64,000 nt of DNA from Diphasiastrum complanatum (Eukaryota; Streptophyta; Lycopodiopsida; Lycopodiales; Lycopodiaceae): the NCBI GenBank assembly GCA_029204225.1, contig CM055094.1, positions 12,807,314-12,871,313 of the forward strand, read 5' to 3'. Positions within the stretch are counted from its first letter, which is position 1, and every line of letters begins with the position of its first letter. Made by a program: the position numbers and the translations under genes. Of the stretch, positions 19,690-32,049 are shown piece after piece. Under the pieces are notes generated by a model. It had not been told where the DNA came from. It did not search any database and worked only from the letters and a program-made list of their open reading frames with translations.

Positions 19690-21915
19690 TCCCAATTTTT
19701 TTCCAGCCATCGTTGCCCTGCCTTCGCTACTGGTTTTGCTGCCCTGCCTTCCCTGCCTTGCGTCTGCATCCCCTCTTCCTCTCTCCGACACAAATCGCAG
19801 ACAGGGAGCTCGAGGCCGATTGGCTTCAGTACATTCACAGGGTGGGTCCACACATAGGTTTGGATCCTATCAGGCTCATGGAGGAGCTCGCTGCATTTCG
19901 TTTCGGCATGGGCACATTCGGCCACCCGACTGCCCAGGATCCAGAGAGGAGGCAACTACCCATTACCTGGTGGACCATGTTCGGTAGCACATACCCATCT
20001 ATACAGCGTCTTGCACTGCGTGTCCTTTCTCAGGTATGCATCTCATTTTATCCTCCATTTTTGTGTTTCGTTGAAGTTCCACCTTTGCCACAATGTGCTG
20101 AAGTATTTCAATGCACGCACTACAGGACTGTGTTGCCTCCGTGTGTGAGCGTAATTGGAGCACATGGGCACTCATTCACATGAGGAGAAGAAACCGGTTG
20201 TCAGTGAGTCAGTTGGAGCGGTTGGTGTTCTGTAGCCTCAACACACGTCTCGCCAGGAGACTTCCGACCATTACGAGCGCATTGCAGGTGATAAGCTAAT
20301 CTTTCATAGCATGTTGGTTGACTCCTGGTATGTTGGTTTCATTTCTTGATAAAGTTGTCTCTCTGACATGCAAATTTTAAACCTTGCAGACGAAGATATC
20401 AAATTTGGAGCGCCAGGTTGACTTGCCTACGAACAACACCCATCCCATGCCTGCAGATGACCTGGGCACACAGTTGATGGCAGAGAGAGAGAGGGAGCTT
20501 GCCGAGATGAGAGAGAGAGAGAGCTTGGGCTTGAGCACAGAGAGCCCCCATTGTATGAGGCAGATGAGCCAGTGTCAGAGGATGAGCATGATGAGGATGA
20601 GCCCATTCGGGTTGTGTTTGCCAGACCAGAGAGGGATGAGGCAGATTATACAGGTGCAGGGCACACGCCACGGGCAGGGGTCACAGGTGCATCACGTGGC
20701 AGAGGTGGGACACATGGCATAGGTTATACCGGCAGACAGGCAGGGCACACGGGTGGGCCAGTGGCATACCTACCTATGTCGACATGATGGAGGAGGCTCT
20801 TGATAGAGGGCAGAGTGGTTTAGATGCCGGTCCCGCAGATGTTTGGATGCGTGCAGCACAGAGTCATGGCCGTTACCACAACAGCACACTAGAGGAGGCA
20901 CCTAATGACTTTCATTTGCACAGATTGGGAGGCCATGCAGGGTCTACAGGGTGCACATGATGAGGCACGGGATGAGGCTTGGGTTGATTCAGGGGTTGGT
21001 GCACAGGATAATCCAGAGGTTGGTGCACAGGATGATTTAGAGGCTGGTGCACAGGATGAGTCCCAGAGCCCAGAGCATTTATTCGGATGCCCAGCTGGCC
21101 GACTTGGTTGCCACATTGGATTCAGAGACCCAGCAGATGCCGAGTGTCAGGGCGCCCCCATCATCTCTTGCCAGCATGCCATACACAGAGTCCCAGCCAG
21201 AGCAGCCGCATGAGGTGCCTACAGTTCCTCCAGCTCCTCAAAGGGTGTATGTGCGTCGCACAGCTCCTCCAGTGCCACCGATGCCATTTAGGCCTGCAGC
21301 CCCTCCATCGCCGTCCACTTCTGTAGCACGAGGTCTCCATGGCAGGCCACCATCTGTGCCCAAGTTTTCTCTTGCAGCGCCCACATCCACAGTGGCTCCT
21401 CTAGTGGAAACACCCACGTCACATCCTCCTCCTTTGGCAGCACCCAGGATGTACCAGTACCGGCCACCACAGTGCCCCTTTCAGTACATATTGCCACTGT
21501 ACTCGCCTCCTGCACAGCCAGTTCCTCCACCTGCAGCAGCTCCACGGGCACACACTCCACGAGCTCATCCTCCTCGCTCAGGTGCACAGGGAGTTCCCTC
21601 TTTTGCTTCCCTATCCCAGCCGGCCTCAGCTTGGGCCCAGCCTAGCCAGCCAGGTGATTTGCATGGGGGTGACGAGGCATTGACAGCTCCTCTTGTCCGC
21701 AAGGACCAGGAAGGCCCAAGGGTGCACCGAACAGGAAAGGCAAGGCACAGAAACTGCCAGGGAGGAGAGGACGACCACGCAGGGCTCCAGGTACAGGTAG
21801 AGGTGCAGTATCACAGCCAGTTGGAGCAGGTGTTGTTGGTTTGGCCTGCTTGGGGGCTGATGCGGAGGCTGATTGGGAGGATGAGGATGACGAGTCTTCT
21901 CCCTCGGATACATAG
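19690..21915 (+). pseudogene. hAT transposase C-terminal half with proline-rich, GRP-motif extension (copy B)
   Basis: The first exon (to 20033) carries LSPTQIADRELEADWLQYIH, FRFGMGTFGHP and ITWWTMFGSTYPSIQRLALR. After an intron, exon 20126-20287 carries CERNWSTWALIHMRRRNRL, the hAT dimerisation block. Exon 20390 onward gives TKISNLERQVDLP and DEPIRVVFARPERDEAD with a small frameshift in a GA-rich run. A long proline/alanine-rich region follows (about 20800-21700). The C terminus (stop 21913-21915) contains PGRPKG and RGRPRR, the core of AT-hook minor-groove binders, then an acidic end (ADWEDEDDESSPSD). Splice phases are all zero. The N-terminal half is absent, so it cannot be active alone. 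Confidence 0.75.
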
Positions 21916-22537
21916 CCCATGCCAGTTCCAGACAAGCAGAGATATCGGCTACGAGAGTCAGCTCGGGGCCCTGAGTTGTCTCCAGAGCATTCGTCTGAGT
22001 CAGAGCCAGAGCATTGATTGTAGCTCTGTTGTTTTAGTTTCAGTAGTTTGTCTCTAGCAGACGGTCTACCATTGTACTCAGATGATTTTTCACATTATAT
22101 ACAGTGTTTGGCCTACATTATTTGCTGCACATTGTGCGTATGTCGCTTTGTACATGTGATGCTTTATTTTATGTCGAATTCTATGTGCGTGTGTGAATCC
22201 TATTTTCATTTAATTTCGTTTGAAGTGAATGCTAGTTGAACATATATGCACCTACATCATGAGCACAACAATCACCCCTACACCCCAAACGACATTTCAT
22301 AAACACATGTAATACATCTGCATTTAAAAAAATTACAGACATTGCATCTTACATGACCAGGCTCGCGTTGCACAAAAAACAACTATGTATATATTCAACC
22401 GTTGTATCAAGATAACATCACATATACTGTCATTTTTTTAAGCAGCCATCTAGTTATTTGCTGCATCATAAACTGCCGAAAATTACATAGCAACAGTCCA
22501 CCACATACGGCTGGACCTTATCTATTCAAAACATCCC

Positions 22538-22903
22538 TCACTGATCCTCCATCGACTCCTCGCCCTCGTCTGGTGCATTGTTTTGTCGCTCTTGCTCTGC
22601 CTCCCGGTTAGCCCGAGCTGTCTCCTGGTTAGCCCGACGTCTGGCCGCCCTTTCCCTGACCATGATGAGCTGCCGTCGTGTGAAATTCATTCTGATCTGC
22701 TTATCTAGATCCAGCTCGACAGCGGGGACAGGATCCACAGCAGGGGCGGGTGGCTCCGGTTCCAGATTTCTTTGTCGAGTCTGTCGCAGCATCTCTCGGA
22801 TATCTGCCTTTTGCTTCCGATGTCTCTCGTTGTGCCTTCGGATATCTTCCTCAAGCTTCCTCCTGGCTTCGCCCTCGGGATTTGGTGGTATGTGCTCTGC
22901 CAT
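22538..22903 (-). CDS. Accessory charged-helix protein of the TA-bounded element (copy B)
   Basis: This 121-codon ORF starts at the ATG at 22903, matching the copy-A start, and ends at TGA 22538-22540. The frame stays open upstream, but only the sequence from MAEHIPPNPEGEARR is conserved. It has the same charged helix, PAPAVDPVPAVELDLD linker and basic helix (FTRRQLIMVRERAARRRANQ) as copy A. Its complete C terminus is acidic (NNAPDEGEESMEDQ). It is convergent with the transposase, whose stop is about 620 bp away. The frame is intact although the transposase beside it is broken. Function unknown; a DNA-binding or regulatory partner of the transposase is a guess from charge pattern and position. 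Confidence 0.62.
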   Translation of the reverse strand: MAEHIPPNPEGEARRKLEEDIRRHNERHRKQKADIREMLRQTRQRNLEPEPPAPAVDPVPAVELDLDKQIRMNFTRRQLIMVRERAARRRANQETARANREAEQERQNNAPDEGEESMEDQ

Positions 22904-23119
22904 CTCGATCGACCTTCTCCTCACAGCACCCTGGTCCTTGAACACCCTCTCACAGCACCCTGGCTCTCAAACAGCCTCTCACAGCCTATCACCGGCTCTC
23001 GCTTGCTCTGTCACTGTCTATCACTAGCTCTCTCACAGCCTCTGAAAATGCCGACCACAATGGCATTGTGAGTGCCTATTTATCCCCACAGCCTGATCGG
23101 CCATGTGGATCCCCATCAT

Positions 23120-23300
23120 CCATCCATGTGCCTTTGTACCTGCCCCCATGTGATGCTCCCCCCTGTGTTGGTCTCCCATTGGGCCCATTGTCTGCTCACC
23201 CACAATGCCCATGTGCCTCTGTACTTGCCCCCATGTGATGCTACCCCCCTGTGTTGGTCTCCCATTGGCCCCTCGGTCTGCTCACTCGCAATGCCCATGT
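23120..23300 (-). repeat. 85-bp tandem repeats upstream of the accessory ORF (copy B)
   Basis: At least two units, about 86-87 bp apart, show caatgccc at 23203 and 23289 on the + strand. Their complement carries the same ordered blocks as the copy-A repeats. Conservation of the array in both copies argues for a role in the element. Confidence 0.8.
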
Positions 23301-23537
23301 GCCACTGCAACAGTCCCCTGCATCATGTACTGTACCCTCTTTTTTTACACCCAGAACCCCCTTTTTTTACTTTTTTTTGTCCTTTTTTGGTAGTTAATAT
23401 CCAAAAAAAAATTATTAAAAAAATATTAAATAATAAAAAAAATATAAAAAATGGTACCGCCCTGGTACCGCGGATCCCAGGGCGGTACCACTGATATGGT
23501 ACCGGCAGTACCATACCAGTGGTACCACGAGGTACTA

Positions 23538-23650
<113 letters not shown>

Positions 23651-23685
23651 TATTCATCAGCTTATTCTGGCCAAAAAAAGTGCAG

Positions 23686-24249
23686 ATAGTTCCTGATGTT
23701 AAACCAGCTCCTGTTCAACCAGAACCGGATCTGCCCAAGATAGTTTCAGTGCCTCCTGCACCAGCTTCTTTAGAAAGGCCATTTGTCTGTCCTTTTGTCA
23801 AGTGTAACAAACGGTATTTACATGAATACAAATTGAATCTTCATTTGCGGAAAGGACACTCTTGTGGAGAGAATGCAGGAGAGACTCTTTGGAATGGAAA
23901 ACAAAGTGATGGTGAAGATAATATGGATAAGGAAAGTGATCAAGATATCACCCCTCAAGCTGTTAATGTGAGCAGAGGCTTTGGTAAGGGGAAATTACGA
24001 ATAATATCGAAGACTGCAAAAAAAACAACTTCAAAAAGAAAGAGAGGTTCTCCAACTCCAAGGAATTTAAGTAAAAAGTTGCAGGCAGCTGCACAGTCAG
24101 GTAGAAGCATTATTGCAAAGTCAGATAGTCGAGGAGACAGTGAAGAAACAGAGGACGATGGAGGTGAAGACACTGAGGAGGATGTGGGACGGCAGGCTAG
24201 TCAGATCTATGAGTATGATGATGAAGAAACTGAAGACGATATGGACTAG
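23686..24249 (+). CDS. YY1: YY1-like C2H2 zinc-finger transcription factor, terminal exon
   Basis: This terminal exon joins in phase 0 to the exon ending at 7283. It encodes 187 residues plus a TAG at 24247-24249. A proline/valine-rich linker (PDVKPAPVQPEPDLPK) precedes the last finger, C-PFVK-C with NKRYLHEYKLNLH and H. A basic segment follows (SKTAKKTTSKRKRGS, a likely nuclear signal). The tail is strongly acidic with D/E runs and ends DDEETEDDMD. Plant YY1 proteins have the same order of HEYKL-type fingers followed by an acidic C terminus. The acceptor is gtgcag at 23680-23685; the nearby CAG at 23658-23660 would give a quick stop. The exon sits only 146 bp from the end of transposon copy B. 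Confidence 0.9.
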   Translation: MVPDVKPAPVQPEPDLPKIVSVPPAPASLERPFVCPFVKCNKRYLHEYKLNLHLRKGHSCGENAGETLWNGKQSDGEDNMDKESDQDITPQAVNVSRGFGKGKLRIISKTAKKTTSKRKRGSPTPRNLSKKLQAAAQSGRSIIAKSDSRGDSEETEDDGGEDTEEDVGRQASQIYEYDDEETEDDMD

Positions 24250-26570
24250 CTCAGTTTGAATGTTGGAATGGCAGGAGATTGTTTTCAAAATTGTGACTCT
24301 TTTTTATGTAGCATGCAATTCCTGGGAAATTTTAAGCTGAAGTGCCAAAGTATGTGTTCACTTTCTGCTAACCGATTTTTTACAGATTTTACATTATGAG
24401 AGTGCCAAATTCATCCAGCAGCACCTTGGGAAATGCTGCTTGTAATCAAAATAGCACTTCTATTCAATATTTTGAAACTGGGGGGTGTTGCCTTTCATGG
24501 GTCGCTGTAGGCAGCATATATGTCATTTATTTACATCTGAGGACTTTTTTATACGTTCACTTCTCTTGGAAGTGGCTTCACTTCTTTTGGACTTGTCTTT
24601 CAAGTGTACATAAGAGTCTTTAAGAGTGGATGTGTGATTTCAGGGTTCTCGTAAGTTGCGATTATATACTTACTCATGCAAAGTTTATATTTCACATCTT
24701 AGATAATTCTTACTATGATGAATAGTTGCACTGCCTTCCCCGAAACGCTCATTTTAGAAATCCGAAGCGTTCTGAATTTGAACCTTCAGAAAAACAGTGA
24801 GTTTTTTCAATTTTCCAGTTTTATAATTTTTTGGCTTTTCCGTAGAGGGTGCAAAGTAGCTGTTTTGGATGGAAAAATCCACATAAAAAAGTTTGCAATA
24901 GTAAATGGACAATTTGAATCTACAGTAGGGTGTAGATTTCTGATGTTTTTATTATTTTCAGTATGATGTTTTGGGTTATAGAGACCTAGATTATTGAGTG
25001 TTAGGAGTAATGCTTTATGACTTGGAAGTGTTGAGTGCTATTTTCAATGCACGTGTGTGAATATAACATGCATTCCTTGATACATCTGAAACCACCTTTC
25101 AAAGCTACTACTATTGGACAATGCAACTGGAACTTGAAAATCAAAAATTGCATAAGGAACATAATGAAATATGTCATATAGTGTGTGGCCCAAGGCCCAT
25201 TATATGGAAATCAAGTCGTAATGTCTCAGACTTTGAATGTGTCACCCAAATGCTAACAAATGATAGATATATGTTTAGAAAAACCCTACAGAGAAATGCA
25301 AGAAAAGCCCTAATTCAATTCAATAACATGGATGCTCATGGCCACTGCTTTCATTGAAACAAGTTCGGAAAAACTTCAATACCCTATTCATGGATCTCAT
25401 AAAAGCTTGTTTTATCAACCTAATAACATGTCACAATCAAAACTTTTTCATTTGATAGCTTTCACCAAAACCGCCTGTTGTAGCTCATGTTACTATTTCC
25501 TCACACGGTCTTGTGCAGCCTAAATGGGTTGAAAGTCAAGTTAAAAGCTTGTTCTTACAAAAATATTAGTTTAAGATACGGTACACCTATACCGATTTTG
25601 GGGCTTTGGAACACTGCATTCCATAATATTCAATCCCTAGAATTTGATGCAACTTAGTAGGATGATGATATTAGTAGAAACATCCTACTTTTGCCAATCC
25701 ATTTTGTTAAGTTTGGATTGAAACTTAAAAAGCTATATTTAGTGAAATCCATAAGAATAGAATTTCTTTGTCTTAGAGAATTATTGTAGTACAAGTTTTG
25801 TAATTTGCACTATTATTAGATTGGTTGAAGGTGTAGCAAGAGACTGAGCTGAAGCATTGAAATATGCTAATTTGGCCCAATTCAATAGTGTTTAAGTTCA
25901 ATTCACATATTGCCTGTGGAAAAGAAAAAGTACTAAATTTCGGAAAAAGTTAAGCCTTCTCCATGCATAAGTTGACAATATGATTGATTAGCATAAAGTG
26001 GAGCCATATTTCCAACTTCATGCTAGAATAGCTTAAGCTATGTCTACAAGGGAAGAAAGCTTTTTAGACATAACTATTTTGAATTTTGCAAGAAATCTTG
26101 CTTGCTATAGGTACTATCAGTAGTTCACACATAGATAAGGAAAATCCCAAGTAAACATCATAGACTTTTTCTTGGGGCTTAGCAAAAGCTGATTATCAAT
26201 AGGTTGAAGATTAGGTGTACTCATCAAGTAATCAAATTCTATGAATTAAGGTCGATAAAAGCTCTTTATTTGATTCGGAATTCTTATCATCTATGGTGTA
26301 GTATTGATCTACATGCTTACCTAATATGAGAGGGTCATACGTCATCGCATTCCTCTTGGTGCTAGTTGCACAAGTCTTTGTGGTAGTTGGAAGATTAGAT
26401 ATCCTTGCCCCTATCCTAACTAATTCACATGTTGTGTCATTACAAGTGCTTGTTGCTCATATTTAATATTGCATATAATTCTAATAATTATCAATGGTAC
26501 TGTAATTACTCATATTGTGTAGTTGACAATAATCTAAAAAGACACTCAAGTATTTGTTTCACCTTGAGGA
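24250..26570 (+). other. YY1 3' untranslated region and downstream AT-rich DNA
   Basis: The first several hundred bases should be 3' UTR of the zinc-finger gene; I see no canonical AATAAA that fixes its end. The remainder is AT-rich with short open frames only. No repeat or gene is recognised. Confidence 0.5.
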
Positions 26571-27339
26571 CATTCATAGCATGTATGACTTATTATAAAG
26601 TGTGGACACTACATTGTTTCTTTGTTGTATTTGTAGCCTCTCCATCACTTTCATGACCACATTTTTGTTTGATTTATGTGATGTTGAAGCTTCATTACCC
26701 ATTTTGCCTTGCCTCTTTCTCTTATTTCCTTCTTCATCTTGAGCTATTGAAATCATTAGGTCTTTTCACTACATCAATCTTTTCTATTTTATTAGCACAT
26801 GCTTTTTGGAAGGCTATGTATATTTTTGACTTTTTCATGAATATTTTGATGTTTTTTGGCAACTTAGACATGAAACATGATAATGCACTAGTATATCCCA
26901 TTCTTTTTGGATCATATTTGAGCCATTCTTCCTTTCTAGATCCACAATAGAAGCTCCACCTCTATTCTTGTGGTCAATAATGTCCTTCAACAACCAAACT
27001 TCATTGCTACTAATTGTTGACAAATTTCAACTAGTTTTGTCCTCATTCGAGTCTGAAAGTGACTTACTAGGCTAACTTTCAAGCCACCCATGGTTGTTTT
27101 GGTTACCACAAATCATGTAGGCATCACCAAGGCACTCCACAAGTCTTCCCATGTCCTCTTTGCTAATCTCATAAATTCACTCAACCTCTAGAGCTTTGCT
27201 TTCCAAAAATGAAAAAGCATAGAAGCAACTCTCCACACAATTATCATGAGTAATTATATCAAGAAAAGTTTTAAGTAAAAGCCAAATACTAATTAGGGAT
27301 TTTATTAGAAACTATCCAGTCTAACAATCTAGTCTAATC
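26571..27339 (-). other. AT-rich stretch with broken coding-like segments
   Basis: On the minus strand, segments such as SSNEVWLLKDIIDHKNRGG (about 27010) and CLGDAYMICGNQNNHGWL (about 27150) look protein-like but are cut by stops. No family is recognised; a decayed TE gene is likely. Confidence 0.3.
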
Positions 27340-27830
27340 CTTTGATTACAGTTTTTCATGTATAAAATGATATTTTACCTTGATATGTTTTTTTTTTTTG
27401 GGTGTGAAATGCTAGATTTTTCGATAGTTGTATGCTGCTTTGGATGGCACTGAAAATGCTCATACTTTGTATTTCTTTCATACCAATCTCATTGAGACAT
27501 ATCTCACTATAGGTGACATAGCCATATCGCTTTTTGGGTTGTTGAACTTAATGATTTATATTTAGCTTCCATAGTAGAAAGGGATACAATATCTTGCTTT
27601 TTATTTGACCAAGGGAAACAAACACTGCCAAATGAATGTTAAAAGTATAACTTGTGATTGATATTTTGTCGTCAATGCTACCAACCCAATTAGCATGTTG
27701 TCCACTATGTGCAATATAACTGTCTACATGAAGCTTCATCCTATAAACCCACTTATTATCAATGGGTTTCTTGCTTGGAGGAAGATCTATAGGTTTCTAT
27801 ATACAATGTCTCTCAATGGAATCTCAAATA
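27340..27830 (-). mobile_element. Ty1/Copia pol relic with internal deletion
   Basis: The minus strand reads LPPSKKPIDNKWVYRMK, the N-terminal RT segment of Copia pol (normally followed by the RT core). It then jumps to HANWVGSIDDKISITSYTF, the RNase H segment, and IQSSIQLSKNLAFHTQ. About 350 residues of RT are missing between them, so this is a deleted relic. Confidence 0.7.
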
Positions 27831-30800
27831 GAATACTGGAGTAGAGAGATTCAAAACACTGATTTGAATTCTTACTCAAATAATAGATCAAGAATTAATC
27901 ATCACACTTAAGAATCATTACAATTTCTTATAATCCTCAGACAATAATTAAGTATCTATTTATGATTCGTCAACCATAAATATTTAGATTCATATGATTC
28001 GTCAATCATGATTTCCTGAAATCCAAATCATAATCATTTACAAGATACTGGAGTATATGTCTAACATAAGTCAGGAAAAGTAAGGGTCATTCCAAAAATC
28101 TTTCCATTAAAAAAATACTGGATTTAGGAATACTTTCTACCAGAATTCTTAAACTGAAGTGCAAGATTCAAGGTCTATAATTCATTGGTAATTAAAGACT
28201 GAACGCATACCAAAATGACAATCATCTTCAACTACAAAACTTTAGCTTACAATCCAGAATCACATCTAGATATCCAAAGTCCTGCTGAATATCAAATCAG
28301 TTGTTATTCTTGGATTCATTATGATTCGTTATCCATTTGAGCTCTCTGGGATACAATCACTAATGAGCTGAGTCTATTCCTTAACTAAGGAATACTCTAT
28401 CCCAAGAATATTGTATATTCAATGCACACAATTTTTAACTGATGAACCAAAATGATTCACTAATCATGCATCGTACAAGCAATATAATTCAAAATCCATC
28501 AGTTTCTGGTGAATCCACATCACACTGATCGTTTTACCAATTAACTTCATCTTGGAGTAATCAACTACTCAAGTTAATTGCCAATGATTCAGAAATCTCA
28601 AATATCTAGGTGAAGAATTCAATTATACTAGTATAACACCACATTTAGATCCTTACCCAAATCAGTTATAAGTTAATCCATAAATCTTCTATACAAAGAT
28701 TTGTTAACTCTGCAAGTATCTGTCAAAACAATACTTGATCATATGTTCATGTTCACCGACTAGGTTAAGTGCACCAAATAACCTTAGCAACTAGGATTAC
28801 ACAGTAGATTCATACAAGATTAATCGTGCACATATGAGAATAATCTCACTATGACCCAGCACATAAGCACATTCTTACTTGGCAGATTTTTCCAGAACCC
28901 ACGTATGTTACTCACATATCTCACTGAGATCTTGTAACTCAGCTACAAAATATTTTCTATTTCTCATGAGTAAATAACATATTCGGGAAATCTATGAGAA
29001 GAATAAAATTTACTCTCAGCAGTTTTCCAATCCCACTTACCTCTAATTACATAATTTCTCCCACTCAATCAACCCCTCTCTGATCCTAGTATTCAAACTA
29101 AGATTAGGTTGATCCAATATAGAACTTTCAGACTTAAATTCTGATCAAACTTACTTCTACTCCAATCAAAATGGAATTAGTAACTTTTGACCTTTTACTG
29201 TACTACTAATAGATAATGATTCAAATATTAAACCTGTTCTAGATCCAGATTCTCTTATTCAAAAAGTTCCAATTAGGCATCTTACTCCGAATTTATCCGA
29301 AATTCCTTTCAGATCCAAACTCATTTCTATACCCTAGTTGGTTCTCTTCCGAAAGCTATGCAACCAATAGATTCCCACCACTTCACCCCTCCTTTTAAGG
29401 AAATTATAAATTTCCATAAAAGTTAACTGGAAAGATGATATATGAAAATATCTAAATCCTAGAAAAATCAGTAATAAGTGCTTCCACTAAAGGATTCAAC
29501 CTATTAAACACAGGACGTATCCTGTCAGATTTACTGACTAGATAAAGAATACTATTGCCACTCATCCAATCTGGTCATTTCATATTGTTTGACGCTTTTA
29601 ATTCAAATTTAAGGAGTATCTTGCACAAATGTTCACTTGACTGATTTCTATCGATCAGATCGATTAGAAAACTTATCAGACAAGTAATTGATTTCCAATT
29701 ATCAAATGGAAATTCAACAAAGAAAAAGAAAAAAACTTTCAATCTGGGAGTTCCCAACTCCAAAGTTAAAAAATGACAACACAGTAAAACTGTCGGCAAT
29801 TCATTGCAATTCCTTCTGTCAATTTTTACTTATCTATCACCGAGAAATAATTTAGACCTAGTAAAAACACTGTGATCAATTTTTGACTGATAAACTCAGT
29901 TTAATCAATTCACTAATCTAAACTGATTCCATAGATAACGAAAAAATGACCAAAATTTTGATTTTCTCAAAAAACTCAATTTTTGCTGTATTTTATGTAA
30001 TTCGAAAATTCTAACAAAAATACTGTTATTACAAAAGGCAATCGAAGTCGAAAAAATCGAAACACTGTCCGATTCCTAATGTTACTAACCCAATGTCAAA
30101 CTGGCATGCAAAGCACACTACATCAGTCATAAACATCATTACGGAATTTTTTACGTAAACTTTAGTTTTACGGAATTTGTCAGCCATTAACCCAGAATTG
30201 TGACCCAACTGTCAGAGCACATGCGTATGACCACTCAAATCGATTGTAAATTTCCTATGCATGTCAGAATCACTCTGAGAATGAACATGCAACTAATCCA
30301 TGCAAACACAGTACTACAAATTAGAAAAATGACTGGCATGCAATCAGAACAATTCCAAATTTTGCAAATTTTACTCACAAAACTGCAAAATTTTAGATGA
30401 TCATAACTTTGGCTACAGGACACCAAATTGGGTGCTATAAAGCTCAGTACAAAGGGAGACCAAGTGAACAAGATGCTTGCTACATCAACCTGCCACCTAG
30501 GCTTCACACGTGCGAGATCAGAGCTGCCAGAAAACTGTAGTAGGGCGCACTTCCACAAGAAATAATCATGCAAAAACGTGCAAACACCCATCCTAGTCCA
30601 AAATTGATGCTACCAACAGTCTTAAACAGCTAATTAGATCTCCATGAAGCATTCATACTGGTCCTAAGATGCAGTATAGGCTGAGAACAAAGATTTCTTG
30701 ATTTGTAGAAGTCAAAATAGCTTGAAACTTGATGGAGATGATGCATAAGCCATTGGCCATCAATTCACAGGTCTAATAGCTTGCTAGGAAGGTAAAAAGG

Positions 30801-31590
30801 AATGCTAATTATGCTGTAATTAATTCTAGAATGATCTCCTTATGGATTTGGAGAGATCCATTCCCCAAAAATCACCAAAAATGGTCATTTTTTGAACTTT
30901 TTTGACTTCCCACAAGTCCAATTGCTGGAATTCTTGGCTCTAACTTCAGGGAAAGCTTCAAAAGACTTTGGTTCACCTCTTTACAAGCTCTACATGGTGT
31001 TTTACAGCCACCTACTATCCAACTTTATGAAAAAACAAGCAAAAATGATGATTTTGGGCTATTTTCCAGTTTTTTCATCACTATAAAGTGGAAATTCATG
31101 ACATACAACTCTTTTTCTAACACATGCAAACCAATTTATAGAATTACAACCATCTAATTAATCTGATCTTGCTGGATTTTGGTTCTTACTATCTATTTTG
31201 TGCCAAAAAGCATGAAAAACCAAGCAAATTTGACCAAAACATAGCCTAGAATCACAAATCATTGGAGAGAACTGGCATGCATCATTAATTTCATCATTAG
31301 TGAACCCTAAAAAGAAAGTACACTTGCTGGAAAATTCAGATCTACCAAAGATTTGATCTACACAAGAAAAAGCTCCAAAAAAGCATCACAAATTGGCCTT
31401 CAAGGACAATTCTCCATAAAACCACAAAGAATCCAAAGAGTAATGGATCTTAGCAACATGCACATCGAAACCGGGATAGAACACTCACTTGCACCCGTGC
31501 TATCCACCTTGGAAGAGAGTTCCTACGATCCAATCCAAAATTTTGACGAAAGGTAGTTCTTCTCCATGTTCTCCAATCTTCGTAAGCCTT
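27831..31590. other. Long AT-rich non-coding block, possible LTR-derivative interior
   Basis: No open frame or protein similarity is seen over 3.7 kb. Short motifs recur, such as atgattcgtcaatcat (27961, 27987, 28320, 28447). A purine-rich run on the minus strand at about 29374-29398 could be a polypurine tract, and a primer-binding-site complement closes the right side. This fits a large non-coding retrotransposon derivative read leftward, but no LTR pair was demonstrated. Confidence 0.35.
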
Positions 31591-31602
31591 GCTCCGATAC
31601 CA
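31591..31602 (-). promoter_or_regulatory. Primer-binding-site-like sequence
   Basis: The complement reads TGGTATCGGAGC, one change from the tRNA-Met type site. An LTR would be expected to its right (31603 onward), read leftward; its limits are not visible to me. Confidence 0.55.
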
Positions 31603-31723
31603 CTATAAGAGAAGCTCCCTAAGATCCTGTTTACAAGACAAAACACAATCTCATCTTCTTTTACTCTTTCTTTTGCATCATGATTCCATGAGTGCTTTTT
31701 CCTCTTCTTTCACTCTCTCTTTT

Positions 31724-31890
31724 GCAACTCCGCTCTTCCAAGTCTTCTTGCACTGTTTTTCTTGCAACTTTTGCTCTTCCAAGTCTTCTTGCACTGTCTT
31801 TCTTGCAACTTTCGCTCTTCCAAGTCTTCTTGCACTGTCTTTCCTGCAACTTTTGCTCTTCTGAGTCTTTCCACTGTTTCTTTTGCAACT
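31724..31890. repeat. Minisatellite, 40-41 bp unit, about four copies
   Basis: Units start gcaact at 31724, 31764, 31805 and 31846, with the next at 31885. Each contains gctcttccaagtcttcttgc. It lies just right of the primer-binding-like site, perhaps inside an LTR. Confidence 0.9.
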
Positions 31891-32049
31891 TTTTTCCGCT
31901 TCTTCCTGCAAGCACCAACTCCCTCACTGCTCTCACACAGATGCTTCGTTGCCTTCCTTCCCTTCATCTTAAACACACTATGGAGCAACCACCCAACCAA
32001 GTTGCTTTTGTGACGGAACGACATGATTGACCCTGATGGTATCTGGTGC

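Noticed and set aside
21047-22057. 336-codon + strand frame in copy B as a separate gene
   Set aside because: Its first part is the proline-rich transposase extension. In the last third the correct frame is a different one that carries the GRP motifs and ends at 21915.
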